From the NCBI GenBank assembly GCA_944385095.1, contig CALWVS010000001.1, positions 210,658 through 274,657 of the forward strand: a stretch of 64,000 nucleotides of DNA, given 5' to 3'. This document shows, one piece after another, positions 1-9,816 of this stretch. The notes below the pieces were generated by a model that was not told the origin of the DNA, did not search any database, and was given only the letters and a program-made list of their open reading frames with translations. The position numbers were made by a program, and so were the translations under genes. Positions within the stretch are counted from its first letter, which is position 1, and every line of letters begins with the position of its first letter. The stretch comes from an uncultured Oscillospiraceae bacterium (lineage in GTDB: Bacteria > Bacillota > Clostridia > Oscillospirales > Oscillospiraceae).

Positions 1-1
1 T

Positions 2-616
2 TCCTTTCAAACATTATTGTACCGAGATGTGACTGGAATTGATGGGGCACAGTTGCCAAAAGGAAGTGGTACATTGGTGGTAGCGACCACTGTAGATTAT
101 TCACACTCCTCTGTAGAAGCAACTGGACGAAAGCAGGACTATTCTATTTTAGGAGATGGCTTCTTTGCATTGTACGAGCCAGCCACACAACAAGTTTCAC
201 TGACCAGAGATGGTGCCTTTACAGTTTCTCAATTTTTAGAAATGGATGAAGATGAGGAGCCAATCACTGTCTATTATCTGACAGATGGAGAAGGACGTCA
301 GGTTTTGGGACAGGATGGATATCCAATTCAGGTGACTGATCCTGAAGCAGAACAGCCAGTGGGAATTTTTGAAGTCCAGTATCAAAGTGGTCTACAGCAT
401 TTAGACAGCAGCCGATTTATTACAACAGAAAAAAGCGGAGCGATCTATTTAAGCGACTCAAAAGCATTACAAGGTACTTTGGAGGCATCCAATGCTGATA
501 TGGCTACAGAGATGAGCAAGGTGATTGAAGCACAGCGAACCTATAGCTACGCCTTGAAAATGGTAACAACTGCGGATGAAGTAGAAACTACCATAAATAA
601 TTTGACAAATGGATAG
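2..616 (+). CDS. flgG: Flagellar basal-body rod/hook protein, FlgG/FlgF type (5' truncated by window edge)
   Basis: The reading frame is open from the first bases of the window, so the start lies upstream. The first visible residues (SFQTLLYRD) match the N-terminal region of axial flagellar proteins that build the distal rod and hook. The C-terminus (SNADMATEMSKVIEAQRTYS, then a stretch ending in TTADE) is the conserved coiled-coil end of FlgG and FlgF, which packs with the N-terminus in the rod. The protein would be exported through the flagellar type III apparatus. It is 11 bases upstream of cheC and so probably in the same operon. FlgG, FlgF and FlgE share these ends, so the exact paralogue is the uncertain part. 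Confidence 0.8.
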   Translation, partial: SFQTLLYRDVTGIDGAQLPKGSGTLVVATTVDYSHSSVEATGRKQDYSILGDGFFALYEPATQQVSLTRDGAFTVSQFLEMDEDEEPITVYYLTDGEGRQVLGQDGYPIQVTDPEAEQPVGIFEVQYQSGLQHLDSSRFITTEKSGAIYLSDSKALQGTLEASNADMATEMSKVIEAQRTYSYALKMVTTADEVETTINNLTNG

Positions 617-627
617 GCGGGATAACA

Positions 628-1248
628 ATGAAAACATTCAATGAACTCAATATTTTGGAATTGGATACCATTCGAGAGATTGGTAGTATTGGAACAGGAA
701 ATGCTGCGACTGCATTGTCCAATATGTTGGGTTGTCAAGTTCGCATTGATGTTCCAGAGGTCCGCATTATGGAATATAATGAGGCGATTGATTGGATCGG
801 AGGACCAGAGGCCATTACAGCCGGAGTTTTGGTCCGTATCAATGGAGAGGTCAATGGTATTATGTTGGCAGTGCAGCAAATTGAGTTTGTCAACATGATT
901 TTGTCCCGTATTTTGGGAAAAGAAATTACCAGCTATGATGAACTGAAAGAGCTAGAGAGCTCTGCACTGGTAGAGGTGGGAAATATCACTATTTCAACCT
1001 TTATCAATGCTTTGTCCAGTTTAGCTGAGATTACCATGCATCTGACAGTACCAGCTTTTGCAGTAGATATGCAGGGAGCGATTTTGACAGTTCCTATGGC
1101 TGAGTTTGGTGGGCAATCGGACTATATTATGACCATTGGTTCCAACTTTATCTGTGACAATAAGGTAGTTCCCTACCGTTTACTGCTTTCACCTGACGTG
1201 CGTTCGCTCAATTTCTTGCTTAAGAAACTAGGTGTTCTGGATGAATGA
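628..1248 (+). CDS. cheC: CheC, CheY-P phosphatase family
   Basis: The 206-residue product has the two CheC half-repeats. CheC removes the phosphate from CheY-P and binds CheD, linking adaptation to the phosphorylation state. Each half should carry a Glu-x-x-Asn active site. The second half has it intact (E116, N119 in VEVGNI). The first half reads REIGSIGTGNAA, so Glu17 is present but the paired Asn is Ser20. The first site may therefore be weak or inactive, leaving one working centre as in CheX. The start has an in-frame ATG after a GGCGGGAT-type ribosome-binding site. The end overlaps cheD by 8 bases, suggesting translational coupling. Confidence 0.93.
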   Translation: MKTFNELNILELDTIREIGSIGTGNAATALSNMLGCQVRIDVPEVRIMEYNEAIDWIGGPEAITAGVLVRINGEVNGIMLAVQQIEFVNMILSRILGKEITSYDELKELESSALVEVGNITISTFINALSSLAEITMHLTVPAFAVDMQGAILTVPMAEFGGQSDYIMTIGSNFICDNKVVPYRLLLSPDVRSLNFLLKKLGVLDE

Positions 1249-1723
1249 TAAGATTGTTGTAGGTATTGCCGATATGAAACTAGCGCAGCGTCAGGGAATG
1301 CTCATTACCTATGCTCTTGGGTCATGTATTGGAATTTGTTTGTACGACCCAGTGATTAAACTGGCAGGGTTGATTCATGTTATGCTTCCATTGAATATGG
1401 AGACAGGACGCAAATCACCCATGAAGTATGCAGATACAGGAATACGGGAGACATTACGGCAGATGGAGCAGAAAGGTGCGAGCAGGAGTCGTATTGTGGC
1501 AAAAATTGCTGGTGGAGCAAGAATGTTTGATGTACCGGGGAATGGAAGCTTGGGAAACATAGGGCAGAGAAACATAGAAGCGGTGCATATGACATTAAGA
1601 AGGGAAAATATCAAGCTTTTGCGTGAAGATGTTGGCGGAACAGTAGCAAGGACCTTGCTGTTTGATGCATCCAGTGGACAGGCATGTATCAGAAGCTATG
1701 GAAAAGCGGAAGTCATTTTTTAA
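1241..1723 (+). CDS. cheD: CheD, chemoreceptor glutamine deamidase
   Basis: CheD deamidates glutamines on chemoreceptors and, in Firmicutes, forms an adaptation complex with CheC. The 160-residue product has the conserved catalytic region: Cys29 in ALGSCIGI, His46 in GLIHVMLP and Thr23 nearby, in the spacing of known CheD enzymes. The ATG at 1241 is preferred because it gives the usual short N-terminus (MNDKIVVGIADMK). A GTG nine bases earlier is possible. It overlaps the end of cheC, matching the physical pairing of the two proteins. Confidence 0.93.
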   Translation: MNDKIVVGIADMKLAQRQGMLITYALGSCIGICLYDPVIKLAGLIHVMLPLNMETGRKSPMKYADTGIRETLRQMEQKGASRSRIVAKIAGGARMFDVPGNGSLGNIGQRNIEAVHMTLRRENIKLLREDVGGTVARTLLFDASSGQACIRSYGKAEVIF

Positions 1724-1755
1724 CTGAAGTGTATTTTGAATGGGGGAAATGCGAT

Positions 1756-2691
1756 ATGGATCACAATAAAAGTGAGATTCTGTTGGAAACTGGTACAAAT
1801 GAAATTGAAATAATGCAGTTTACGATTGATGGTATCCTGTATGGGATCAATGTGGCAAAAGTGCGTGAGATTATGATGTCTGCACCGGTCCATACAATGC
1901 CCCATTCTCATCCAGCAGTGGAGGGTATTTTCAAGCCCAGAGACATTGTGATTACTGTGATTGACTTACCCAAGTATTTGAGTAGACAGGATGGCGAAAA
2001 AGGGGAAAAAGACCTGTTTATTGTAACCAACTTTAACAAGATGTACATTGCATTTCGTGTTCATACTGTGGTTGGCATCAGTCGGCTTTCCTGGAGAGAT
2101 ATCCAAAAGCCAGATAATACAGTCTCTGGCGGTTCTGATGGTGTAGCTACAGGGATTGCACAATGCAATGGTGAACTGGTGACGATTTTGGACTTTGAGA
2201 AAATTGTGGCAGAGATTGCACCAGAAACAAGTATCCAAATGTCAGAAGTGGATGCACTGGGACCCAGAGAGAGAAACACCTGCCCCATTTGGGTGGCTGA
2301 GGATTCTATTTTGCTCAGTCAAATGATTCGCACAGCATTAACCAAAGCTGGGTATACCAATCTGCGGATGTTCCCCAACGGCGCAGAGCTTTGGGAGGCA
2401 CTGATTCCTCTAAAAGATGATCCTGAAAAGAGAGAAAAAAATGTATCTTTGATTATCACAGATTTGGAGATGCCACAGATGGATGGGCATCGTTTGACAA
2501 AGCTGGTTAAGACAAATGACAAGTTGAAAGCGATTCCCATTGTCATTTTCTCGTCTCTGATTACAGAGGAAATGAGAATCAAAGGTAAAAATATTGGTGC
2601 AGATGAACAGCTGAGTAAGCCAGAAATCGGGCATCTCATTGGAATTGTGGATCATTTACTTGGGCGCAGTGGGCAGGAGGAACATAAATGA
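1756..2691 (+). CDS. cheV: CheV, CheW-receiver fusion coupling protein
   Basis: The product is 311 residues. Residues about 17-160 form a CheW-like coupling domain (IEIMQFTIDGILYGINVAKV), which links receptors to the CheA kinase. Residues about 190-311 form a receiver domain with the phosphoacceptor Asp236 in ITDLEMPQMDG and a conserved Lys in the LSKPEIG segment. This CheW-REC order defines CheV, which tunes signalling when phosphorylated by CheA. The start at 1756 follows a GGGGGAAA ribosome-binding site; earlier in-frame starts would lie inside cheD. The end overlaps the next gene by 4 bases (ATGA). Confidence 0.93.
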   Translation: MDHNKSEILLETGTNEIEIMQFTIDGILYGINVAKVREIMMSAPVHTMPHSHPAVEGIFKPRDIVITVIDLPKYLSRQDGEKGEKDLFIVTNFNKMYIAFRVHTVVGISRLSWRDIQKPDNTVSGGSDGVATGIAQCNGELVTILDFEKIVAEIAPETSIQMSEVDALGPRERNTCPIWVAEDSILLSQMIRTALTKAGYTNLRMFPNGAELWEALIPLKDDPEKREKNVSLIITDLEMPQMDGHRLTKLVKTNDKLKAIPIVIFSSLITEEMRIKGKNIGADEQLSKPEIGHLIGIVDHLLGRSGQEEHK

Positions 2692-3950
2692 GCAGCAAAT
2701 ACATTGTACGCCAGCCAATTAAAAACTTGGAAGATAAAGTGGTGGCATATGAAATTCAATATTATGGAGATAATCAATCCTTAGGGGTAGATTCTTCACC
2801 AACCAATGATTTTGCAGCGGCAGATACCATTTATAATTTCCTCACCATGAATATGGAGAAACTGCTGCGCGGTACCCTTCATTTCATGACCTTTACAACC
2901 ACTTTGTTGTTGAAAAAAACCCCCAGGTTTTTTGACAAAGAGGAATTGGTGATTCAAATTGATGATAGTGTCATCATTCAACCATTGGCTATGCGTATGG
3001 TGCAGCAATATGCAAAAGAAGGCTATAAGATTGCAGTCAATGAGTTTCAGTTTGCGCCCCGTTACCTTGGAATCATGGATTCCATTGATTACATTAAACT
3101 GAACTTTAAAACAACACCTGAGATGACCTTGAAAAATGTCATTGAAATTGCCCACAGTATGAATAAACAATGTATTGCCATTGGAGTGGATACTGAGGAG
3201 TTATACAATAGAGCTCAAAAACTACAGGTAGATTCCATGCAGGGCGTGTATGTGGCAGAAAAACTTGCAATTCGTGCCCACAACAGTGGATATTTGCAGA
3301 GCAATTTCTTCCGTTTGATGGTGGCTGTTACAAAAGAAGAACCAGATGTGGAGGAGATTGAACAGATTATATCTGTGGATGCAACCCTGACATATGGTAT
3401 TTTAAAAATGGCAAATTCCTGCTACTTTGCACTGAGACGTTCTGTGACCACAGTGCGTCAGGCCATTATGACAATGGGACTTGGTGAGTTGAAGCAGTGG
3501 GTCTATTTACTCAGTGCCAGCAATGCAGAAAATCAGATGGAGGAAGGGGCAGAGGAATTCTTGAAACTGTCCTTCATGAGAGGCAGTTTTTGCAGCAGTT
3601 TGATGAATTATGCAAAGGGAGTTCCTATTTCCAGACCAGAGGCCTATCTGATGGGTATGTTCTCCACTCTGCATTATCTCATTGATGCCCCACTTGCTGA
3701 GATTTTGGAGCAGATACCCTTGTGCGATGAGGCAAAGGAAGGGCTCTTAAACCATACTGGTCCCTGTGGTCAGCTTTATGATTTGGTTCTTGCCTATGAA
3801 TGGGGAGATTGGGCTAAAATTGATGCAATGGCAACAGCACTCAGTATCCCTACCAATTTAATCACCAGTCTGTATTTTAATTGTGTTGAAGATGTGAACC
3901 GCATCTGGAATGAGATGACAAATCCAGAACCAACACAGATGGGGACTTGA
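2688..3950 (+). CDS. EAL-HDOD (YuxH-like) signalling protein
   Basis: The 420-residue product has an N-terminal EAL-related domain (residues about 1-205) and a C-terminal HDOD domain (about 205-400, with ISVDATLTYGILKMANS). This is the YuxH/CdgJ arrangement. The EAL signature is replaced by YEIQYYG and the usual metal-binding acids of phosphodiesterases are not evident, so c-di-GMP hydrolysis is unlikely; a scaffold or binding role is more plausible. Relatives affect motility in other bacteria, which fits the 4-base overlap with cheV and the place at the end of the chemotaxis operon. A strong hairpin terminator follows. Confidence 0.85.
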   Translation: MSSKYIVRQPIKNLEDKVVAYEIQYYGDNQSLGVDSSPTNDFAAADTIYNFLTMNMEKLLRGTLHFMTFTTTLLLKKTPRFFDKEELVIQIDDSVIIQPLAMRMVQQYAKEGYKIAVNEFQFAPRYLGIMDSIDYIKLNFKTTPEMTLKNVIEIAHSMNKQCIAIGVDTEELYNRAQKLQVDSMQGVYVAEKLAIRAHNSGYLQSNFFRLMVAVTKEEPDVEEIEQIISVDATLTYGILKMANSCYFALRRSVTTVRQAIMTMGLGELKQWVYLLSASNAENQMEEGAEEFLKLSFMRGSFCSSLMNYAKGVPISRPEAYLMGMFSTLHYLIDAPLAEILEQIPLCDEAKEGLLNHTGPCGQLYDLVLAYEWGDWAKIDAMATALSIPTNLITSLYFNCVEDVNRIWNEMTNPEPTQMGT

Positions 3951-4014
3951 TACATTTTACACTTTAGTCAGACTGAACTGTAACCCCCATAAAATGAAAC
4001 ATAAAATCTGTAAT

Positions 4015-4060
4015 AAAATCCTGGTATCATATGGATTACCCACATGATACCAGGATTTTT
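4015..4060 (+). terminator. Bidirectional intrinsic terminator
   Basis: A near-perfect 16-base-pair inverted repeat around AATCCTGGTATCAT has T-runs on the right and A-runs on the left. It can end the chemotaxis operon from the left and the minus-strand chemoreceptor gene from the right. Confidence 0.85.
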
Positions 4061-4103
4061 ATTGTATATAGTTCTTTTCCTACAATTGGATATAAGGTAG
4101 ATA

Positions 4104-5882
4104 TCAATATTTTGAAAATTGATTACCAAAATCCATGGAAGAAGAATCCTCAAATACTGGTGTGGAAGAAGGAGAAGTGTAGGGGTCAGAAATAGGGGCA
4201 CTTTGAGGAGAGAGCTTAAACTGGTTGACCATTCGTTTTAATTGTGTTGCTTGGTCTCCAAGATCTGCACTGGCAGCAGCACTTTCCTCAGAGGTAGCAG
4301 AATTGGTCTGAACAACCGTTGAAATCTGATCCATACCCAGATGAATTTGAGCAACTGCGCTGGCTTGCGCTTGAGAGTCTGTAGAAATTTGTTCCATAAG
4401 TTGGTCACTCTTTTGGATACTGTTGACCACACCCACCAAAAGTTCCGCGGTTTCTGTAGCAATTGTAACCCCTTTATCCACAGCTTGCGTTGTATTTTGA
4501 ATCAACTGTGCAGTTTGCTTACTGGCCTCTGCACTTTTCCCGGCTAGGTTTCGCACCTCATCAGCGACAACGGCAAAGCCCTTACCTGCGGTTCCAGCCC
4601 GGGCTGCCTCAACAGCTGCATTCAAAGCAAGGATGTTAGTCTGGAACGCAATATCTTCAATGGTTTTAATGATAGCCCCAATTTGTTGAGAAGCAACTCG
4701 AATTTCATCCATTGCATCAGTCAGAGAGGACATCTTTTCGTTACAAGTGGAGACCTCTGCACTGGAGGTATTGATTTCGCTCATAGCATCTCCAATGCGA
4801 CTGGTTGTATGTTCAATTTGTGTGGTTACATCATTGATGGTAGCTGCCAATTCCTGAATGGAAGATGCTTGCTCTGTGGAACCCTGTGCCAAAGCCTGAG
4901 CACCATTTGCCACCTGAGATGCACTCAAATTCACCTGTTCAGCAGAGTAGTCGATAGAATAAAGGGTACGACTAAGAGAACTAACAATGGTCTCCAATGC
5001 AACTTTAATTTCAGAAAATTCCCCTACATAATCCAATGTAATGTGTTGGTCCATATTGCCATGAGACATTTCGGTCAGCTTTTCACGGATATCTAAAATG
5101 TAAGAGCTAAGGGTTTCACGAGTCACCTGCATAGCATGAGCCAACATACCAAGTTCAGAAGTATCTACCTGAAGTTCAGATTCAAAACTCAAATTGCCTT
5201 TGGATAGCTCCATCATCTCATGCTGAATTCTACGAACCGGAAGAATAATTTTTGTTTGTATCACTTTGATTGCAATGAATTGAAATACAGCAGAAACAAC
5301 AGCAAGTACAAACACAAAAAATTGCAGGGGTTGGGTGATCGCTTGTGATGCAGAAATTTTGTTTTGTGTACGAGACTGTAGCGTTGTCAAAAATTCATCC
5401 TGTAGACTTTGGATTTCTGCCAATATGTTACAATAATCCTCACCATATACACACCGTATGGCTGCTCCAGTCTGTCCACGCTGGACCCACTCTATGGCAC
5501 TGGTTTCAAGGGGAACTAATTCATTGGAAAGATCGGACATCTTTTGAATTATGGCAGCTTCTTCATCAGTGATGCCGATTTCCATCATAGCAGCGATGCT
5601 TTTTTCACGATTTTGGTCTATCTCAACTTCCTGATTGTACTCATCAACGTAGATTGCAGTACCTGTTGCTGCATAGGCACGTACTTTTTCCGTAAGTAGG
5701 GAGGAAGCATCAATAAACTGTTGAGCGTAGTTGGTGAGCAGCAGTTGGTTTTTGTATCTGGTGAACCCTTGCGTATAGAATAACATAATCAAGATAAAGA
5801 AGATGGATATGGCTGCAACCAGACCAATCGTAATAAAATGCAGTAACATCATCATGGTAGACTGCTTCATAGCATGCTTCAT
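4104..5882 (-). CDS. Methyl-accepting chemotaxis protein with HAMP domain
   Basis: The 592-residue product is a classic transmembrane chemoreceptor. A first membrane helix lies at about residues 11-33, followed by an extracytoplasmic helical sensor of about 150 residues, a second helix near 190-210, a HAMP linker and a long cytoplasmic coiled coil. The conserved hairpin tip ([20 protein letters not shown]), which contacts CheA and CheW, is intact. The ligand is unknown. The ATG at 5882 sits after AGAGGTAATCCT; upstream in-frame starts lack such a site. It faces the cheC-cheD-cheV operon, whose products would adapt this receptor. Confidence 0.92.
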   Translation of the reverse strand: MKHAMKQSTMMMLLHFITIGLVAAISIFFILIMLFYTQGFTRYKNQLLLTNYAQQFIDASSLLTEKVRAYAATGTAIYVDEYNQEVEIDQNREKSIAAMMEIGITDEEAAIIQKMSDLSNELVPLETSAIEWVQRGQTGAAIRCVYGEDYCNILAEIQSLQDEFLTTLQSRTQNKISASQAITQPLQFFVFVLAVVSAVFQFIAIKVIQTKIILPVRRIQHEMMELSKGNLSFESELQVDTSELGMLAHAMQVTRETLSSYILDIREKLTEMSHGNMDQHITLDYVGEFSEIKVALETIVSSLSRTLYSIDYSAEQVNLSASQVANGAQALAQGSTEQASSIQELAATINDVTTQIEHTTSRIGDAMSEINTSSAEVSTCNEKMSSLTDAMDEIRVASQQIGAIIKTIEDIAFQTNILALNAAVEAARAGTAGKGFAVVADEVRNLAGKSAEASKQTAQLIQNTTQAVDKGVTIATETAELLVGVVNSIQKSDQLMEQISTDSQAQASAVAQIHLGMDQISTVVQTNSATSEESAAASADLGDQATQLKRMVNQFKLSPQSAPISDPYTSPSSTPVFEDSSSMDFGNQFSKY

Positions 5883-5973
5883 AGGATTACCTCTTTTCTT
5901 TGTTCCTACCAACACAGACTTTTTGACTAAAATATGCGCGGGAATGACAATAAAATGAAATATTGACAGATTT

Positions 5974-6002
5974 AGTGTACACCCTAGCCAAAATATTGTC
6001 AA
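5974..6002 (-). promoter_or_regulatory. Sigma-A-type promoter for the chemoreceptor gene
   Basis: On the minus strand a perfect TTGACA (6002-5997) is followed after 17 bases by TACACT (5979-5974). A small inverted repeat (CTAGCCAAA and its complement) overlaps and precedes the -35 box and could be a binding site. Confidence 0.6.
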
Positions 6003-6086
6003 GAACAGACCCTAGTTTGGCTAGAGAAAGATAGGGCAATATGTTGTAGAGTTTGAAGAATTTCAATATAAATTGAGAGGAAACTG

Positions 6087-7343
6087 TCATTCATAGGAGA
6101 GGTTGGATAAATACCTGCGCAGAAGCTCCAGAGCGTGAAGTGCCGTATGCGTACGCAGACGTTCACGGACAGGGCGATTGCCAAGAGAAAGGGGACGGAC
6201 ATGACAGCCATCTGGTGTGGCAATGGCAACAAAAATCGTACCTACCTCATTGCCACGGTCGTCTCGATCTGGACCTGCTACTCCTGTAGAGGAGAGGGCA
6301 ATATCACAACCCAAAACATGCCGTGCACCCTCTGCCATAGCCTGCGCTACAGGGGCAGACACTGCACCATACTGCTCTAACAGTGGAGCAGGTACACCTA
6401 GAACATTGGCTTTGACTTCATTGGTGTAGGAGACAATGCCACCTTTGAACGCCTGTGATGCACCTGACAGGTCTGTGATGAGCTTGGCAATCAGCCCACC
6501 TGTACAGCTCTCCGCAGTTCCCAGGGTGAGATGGGCAGCTTTGAGTTTTTGTAAAACCACCCAACTGAGAGAGGGCACATCCACACCATATACCAGTGCC
6601 CCAAAGTGACTGATGAGCTGTTCCACAACAGGAGAGAGAAGGGATTGGGCTTCCTGTTCTGTTTCTGCTTTTGCAGTGACACGCAGCTCACATTCTCCCT
6701 CTTTGGCATAGGGGGCAAGGGTTGGATTGGACATCGTGTTCATCTGTTCCCTCAGTTGTGCTTCTACAGCGGATTCTCCAATGCCAAACAGTTTTAGGGT
6801 ATGGGAGACAATGACACCCTCAGAGAGAGATTGCAAATAAGGGACAGCACGGTATTGAAACATAGGAGTACATTCGCTGGGTGGACCTGGCAGCATCAAC
6901 ACATATACACCATTTGCCTCAAATGCACATCCTGGTGCAGAACCCCAATCGTTGGAAAACACAGTACAGCCCTCTGGAACCAATGCCTGTTGAAGATTGT
7001 TTTCTGTCATGGGGCGGTTGGTTTTGGAAAAATAGCTGCGAATGCGTTGTTCTGACTCAGCATCTGTCACCAGTTTCTTTCCAAATGTTTGACAGATTAC
7101 ATGCTTTGTCAAATCATCACAGGTAGGACCAAGCCCACCGGTGGTGATGATAATATTTGCCCGTTTTTTTGCAATTTCCAGTGCTTCTCCCAGCCGTTGG
7201 GGGTTATCTCCTACTACAGTGTGCCAGTAGACATTCAATCCAAGGGCAGTTAAACCCTGAGAGAGCATTTGAGCATCTGTGTTGACAATAGACCCAAGCA
7301 GCAATTCTGTACCAACAGCAATCAGTTCTACTTTGTGAGCCAT
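6087..7343 (-). CDS. cinA: CinA-family protein, NMN deamidase
   Basis: The 418-residue product joins an N-terminal molybdopterin-binding-like (COG1058) domain, beginning VELIAVGTELLLG, to a C-terminal CinA domain. The C-terminal segment carries the PncC signature (TAESCTGGLIAK and SSTGVAGPD), known for deamidating nicotinamide mononucleotide to nicotinic acid mononucleotide. This recycles the NMN made by NAD-consuming enzymes. The ATG at 7343 follows a GGAGG site. The gene lies 20 bases downstream of thiI on the same strand and is probably cotranscribed. It complements the nadE, nadR and pnuC genes elsewhere in the window. Confidence 0.92.
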   Translation of the reverse strand: MAHKVELIAVGTELLLGSIVNTDAQMLSQGLTALGLNVYWHTVVGDNPQRLGEALEIAKKRANIIITTGGLGPTCDDLTKHVICQTFGKKLVTDAESEQRIRSYFSKTNRPMTENNLQQALVPEGCTVFSNDWGSAPGCAFEANGVYVLMLPGPPSECTPMFQYRAVPYLQSLSEGVIVSHTLKLFGIGESAVEAQLREQMNTMSNPTLAPYAKEGECELRVTAKAETEQEAQSLLSPVVEQLISHFGALVYGVDVPSLSWVVLQKLKAAHLTLGTAESCTGGLIAKLITDLSGASQAFKGGIVSYTNEVKANVLGVPAPLLEQYGAVSAPVAQAMAEGARHVLGCDIALSSTGVAGPDRDDRGNEVGTIFVAIATPDGCHVRPLSLGNRPVRERLRTHTALHALELLRRYLSNLSYE

Positions 7344-7363
7344 AGGGTTTGCCTCCTCATCCA

Positions 7364-8530
7364 TTAAACATGAATTCGTTCAATTCCTTCTACAGCAGCC
7401 TGTACCATACCGTCAATATCCAAGGAACATTCTGCCTTTTCTACTTCACTGAGCATAGGGCGCAGTCTGGGGTGTCTGGGAGTAAAGACGGTGCAACAGT
7501 CCTCATAGGGGAGAATGGAGGTCTCAAAAGTACCAATTTTGCGGGCAATCTGAACGATTTCCTCTTTGTCCATACCAACGCAGGGGCGCAGGATAGGAAG
7601 GTCAACCACAGCCCCAGTGACCATCATGGCCTCCATAGTCTGGCTGGCAACCTGTCCCAGACATTCCCCAGTCACAAGAGCTTTTGCACCACAGCGGTTG
7701 GCTACAGCCTGTGCAATGCGCATCATAAACCGACGCATAATCACGGTAAACAGCTCTTCAGGGCAGGAGCGGCGCAGTTCCTCCTGAATGGCAGTAAAGG
7801 GGACCACATGAACCGTCAAATGACCAGTATAGGGGGTAAGGAGACGGGCAAGTTCAATCACTTTCTCTTTCGCTTCAGGAGAGGTGTATGGATAGGAGAA
7901 GAAATGCACCATTTCCAATGCAATGCCACGCTTTGCAATCATCCATGAGGAAACAGGGCTGTCAATGCCACCAGAGAGCAGAGAGACAGCACGACCATTG
8001 ATTCCCACAGGCAATCCGCCAGCACCAGCCACAGCCTGTGCATGGACATAGGCGGCAAAGTCGCGAATTTCTACATGCACAACCAGTTCAGGGTGATGTA
8101 CATCTACTTCTAAATTGTCATATGCCTCATGCAGTTCCCCGCCTACATATTGGCTTAGTTGAATGGAGGTCATGGGGAAAGATTTGTCCGCACGTTTTGT
8201 CTCCACCTTAAAGGTTTTGGCTGTACGCAGTTGGTCATCCAGAAATTCCTTGGCAGTGGCTAAAATGGCATCTTTGTCCTTTTCACAGGGACGGGCAAGG
8301 GAAATACCCACAATACCAAAAACTTTTTGCAGTGCCTCATAGGCAGCCATCACATCACAACTGTCATCTTTTGGTTCCACATAGGTGGTAGATTGGCGAG
8401 TATATACCCGAAATTGCCCAAAGGCATGCAGGCGACGATGGATGTTTGCCTGTAGTTTATCTTCAAAGCTGCGGCGGTTGAGACCTTTTAATACCATTTC
8501 TCCCAGCTTGAGCAGAATCATTTCTTTCAT
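7364..8530 (-). CDS. thiI: ThiI, tRNA uridine 4-sulfurtransferase
   Basis: The 388-residue product has an N-terminal ferredoxin-like and THUMP RNA-binding part (residues about 1-165) and a PP-loop ATPase domain with SLLSGGIDSPVSSW near residue 185. It makes 4-thiouridine in tRNA and can supply sulfur to thiazole synthesis. It lacks the C-terminal rhodanese domain of the E. coli enzyme, which is usual in Firmicutes. The partner cysteine desulfurase gene, often next to thiI, is not in the adjacent region. The start at 8530 (MKEMILLKLGEMVLKG) matches the family N-terminus. Confidence 0.93.
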   Translation of the reverse strand: MKEMILLKLGEMVLKGLNRRSFEDKLQANIHRRLHAFGQFRVYTRQSTTYVEPKDDSCDVMAAYEALQKVFGIVGISLARPCEKDKDAILATAKEFLDDQLRTAKTFKVETKRADKSFPMTSIQLSQYVGGELHEAYDNLEVDVHHPELVVHVEIRDFAAYVHAQAVAGAGGLPVGINGRAVSLLSGGIDSPVSSWMIAKRGIALEMVHFFSYPYTSPEAKEKVIELARLLTPYTGHLTVHVVPFTAIQEELRRSCPEELFTVIMRRFMMRIAQAVANRCGAKALVTGECLGQVASQTMEAMMVTGAVVDLPILRPCVGMDKEEIVQIARKIGTFETSILPYEDCCTVFTPRHPRLRPMLSEVEKAECSLDIDGMVQAAVEGIERIHV

Positions 8531-8597
8531 GGGTTTCTTTCCTTTCCAAATAATCAAAATCACAGATATTATACTGAATCTTTTTACAAATGTCCAT

Positions 8598-8629
8598 AAA
8601 AAGTCAGCCATCTACGGAGAGATGGCTGA
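8598..8629 (-). terminator. Intrinsic terminator after the SLH-domain gene
   Basis: A perfect 10-base-pair hairpin (TCAGCCATCT and complement, 6-base loop) is followed on the minus strand by five T residues. It separates the SLH gene from thiI-cinA. Confidence 0.85.
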
Positions 8630-8636
8630 TGTTTAT

Positions 8637-9599
8637 TCAGGGTTTCAAATTTTGATACATACGCAGAGCCATAATGAGACATTCCTGCTGCTTTGCAGTG
8701 TCGTCAGGTGCAAATCGACCGTCTGGATATCCAGAAATAATGCCGTTTGCAGATACGAAGGAGACTGGGGTGACAGCCCAAGATTGGATTTGATTGGCAT
8801 CAGAAAAAGACAGGGTACTCGGGGTGACTGTACCACCTAATTTTTGGTAGACTGCACAGAGCATGGTGGCAGCCTGCTGGCGGGTGAGCAGTGTGTTTGC
8901 ACCAAACTGTGTTTTACTAATGCCCGCTGTAAACCCCATAGAGTAGGCTTTTAAAACAGCCTCATCTGATGTATCAGTGAATGGGTTGGTGATGGTGGGG
9001 GTTGGAATGGTCTGCCCACTCATAGCCTCATAAAGACGTACGGTGAGGGCTGCAAATTGGGTACGGTTAATGGGGGTGCGCAAATCCTGCCCTTTCATAT
9101 GGGTAGGAATCAAATTCATCCCAATGGCACCATTGACCAAATCCACTGCCCATTCATCCACCAGCTCTCCTGTAATGGTAATGGGATGCAGAGAGGATTG
9201 AGCACCACGCACCCAGATACCACGGTCCAGTGTGCCATTTGGGAATGGAGCAGTCTCATCCAGAGTAGAAATATGATAGATGTGGTTTGTATCAGAGACG
9301 GTCAATTCTTCCTGATTGGTGGTGACAGAGGTAAGAGACCAATATCCAGATTGTTCTGAGTAAGTGAACAGTTCAATATACATCAAAGGACCACTATCAC
9401 TGTGAATCACAGTATCCAAAGGCACCAGGGTCACAGAGTGGGACTCGGTTTCAGAGTAGGCAAAAGGCTCTGTACCAATGGGATCATGTGTGAGCTGATA
9501 GGTAGCCTGATTGCTTTGTAATGTGGAGGCAAATGCACCTGTCACCAGTGTACTGCACAAAATACAGAGGAAGAGCACAAAGGAACACAGTTTTTTCAT
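8637..9599 (-). CDS. Secreted SLH-domain surface protein
   Basis: The 320-residue product starts with a signal peptide (positive MKK, a hydrophobic core, and a likely cut after AFA near residue 24). Residues about 30-145 form a region of unknown fold. The C-terminal half consists of two to three S-layer homology repeats (NRTQFAALTVRLYEAM, then LTRQQAATMLCAVYQKLG and a final WAVTPVSFVSANGIISGYPD), which usually bind secondary cell-wall polymer. It is probably a cell-surface protein. Nothing in the neighbours points to a more exact role. Confidence 0.85.
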   Translation of the reverse strand: MKKLCSFVLFLCILCSTLVTGAFASTLQSNQATYQLTHDPIGTEPFAYSETESHSVTLVPLDTVIHSDSGPLMYIELFTYSEQSGYWSLTSVTTNQEELTVSDTNHIYHISTLDETAPFPNGTLDRGIWVRGAQSSLHPITITGELVDEWAVDLVNGAIGMNLIPTHMKGQDLRTPINRTQFAALTVRLYEAMSGQTIPTPTITNPFTDTSDEAVLKAYSMGFTAGISKTQFGANTLLTRQQAATMLCAVYQKLGGTVTPSTLSFSDANQIQSWAVTPVSFVSANGIISGYPDGRFAPDDTAKQQECLIMALRMYQNLKP

Positions 9600-9816
9600 G
9601 GGGAAAAAAGTCCTTTCTATGAGAATTTGAGAAAAAGAAACTTGTAAAATAGCAGGGAGACAGATATAATTTACTCTGCCAAATAGAGAGACCAGAGAGC
9701 AGAGCCATCTCTCTTCATTCTAGCCGATTTGTTAGGCAATTACAAGCGGCAATTTCTTAATAATTTGTGAAGAACAGAAGGAAAATCGTGGAAGCCAAAA
9801 GGAGGATAGAAAAAGG

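Noticed and set aside
7349-7948. A 199-residue open frame on the plus strand
   Set aside because: It is fully antisense to thiI, has no good ribosome-binding site and an implausible His-rich composition.
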